Shown: positions 35,434 to 35,488 of the stretch, one piece after another | How the letters are laid out: each line of letters opens with the position of its first letter | Position numbering within the stretch: the first letter of the stretch is position 1 | Assembly: GCA_023666965.1 (NCBI GenBank) | Contig: JAMPAZ010000012.1 | Location: 1-35,488 of the forward strand | Length of the DNA stretch: 35,488 nt | Source: Muribaculum sp. | Lineage (GTDB): Bacteria; Bacteroidota; Bacteroidia; Bacteroidales; Muribaculaceae | Direction: 5' to 3' | Notes under the pieces: generated by a model | Database searches by the model: none | What the model was told of the DNA's origin: nothing | What the model saw: the letters and a program-made list of their open reading frames with translations, nothing else | Position numbers and translations under genes: made by a program

Positions 35434-35488
35434 TTAGAGCCTGTCCCATAATATATGTTAACGCTGAGGTCGCATATCTCGGAGGGAT
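35434..35488. repeat. Second copy of the TTAGAGCCTG intergenic repeat, cut by window end
   Basis: TTAGAGCCTG is followed by ATAATATAT and AACGCTGAGG, paralleling 1194-1235 (TTAGAGCCTG, AATATAT, AACGCTCGG). The window ends before any inverted arm could be seen. Confidence 0.45.

Overview
The window is an ordinary, gene-dense chromosomal stretch of a Bacteroidales bacterium. Pointers are: Bacteroidetes-type promoters (a TAnnTTTG -7 box, best seen as TTTG-N20-TAATTTTG before panC), a TonB-dependent receptor with an N-terminal carboxypeptidase-regulatory-like domain, a fused RibBA, an OmpA-type porin, and a long Bacteroidetes-style LptF/LptG permease. A Muribaculaceae-like gut bacterium is my best guess from overall gene content, but this is inference. 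I see no prophage, CRISPR array, tRNA, rRNA or intact transposase.

Layout. 1-420: noncoding, with a possible small structured RNA and a perfect 43-bp palindrome. 421-1167: nitroreductase. 1389-8557: tightly packed operon of an LptF/G permease, ribBA, uvrB and ygiQ. 8558-9079: repeat-rich gap with a MITE-like element. 9080-10972 (-): secreted WG-repeat-like protein. 11247-13866: panC, panD, ffh. 13867-14207: terminators and decayed repeats. 14208-15404 (-): OmpA family protein. 15737-22551: degenerate M23 protein, then dxr, rseP, an RlmI-like methyltransferase and a lipoprotein dipeptidyl-peptidase III. 22552-22755: repeats. 22756-24258 (-): glutamine synthetase. 24409-26817: TonB-dependent receptor. 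26818-27050: repeats. 27051-28884 (-): 76-aa acidic protein and a TPR sensor-kinase-like protein whose catalytic boxes are degenerate. 29092-31143: htpG. 31268-32299: lipoprotein alpha/beta hydrolase. 32462-35402: polyferredoxin membrane protein plus a Tat-exported aldo/keto reductase with 4Fe-4S clusters.

Most genes are housekeeping: vitamin synthesis (riboflavin, pantothenate), isoprenoid precursors, DNA repair, protein targeting and folding, envelope assembly. Three things stand out. First, a dispersed repeat family shares a TIR-like end (GAGGCTATGTCAAAATG) and carries a 37-bp hairpin that lies, in terminator orientation, downstream of three unrelated genes. Second, the TPR/HATPase protein has lost the phospho-acceptor His and the N-box Asn, so it is probably a pseudo-histidine-kinase. 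Third, the last two genes form a membrane-to-periplasm electron-transfer pair with eight predicted 4Fe-4S clusters and an internal twin-arginine motif. I found no clearly new multi-gene system; the redox pair and the terminator-bearing repeat are the best candidates for follow-up.
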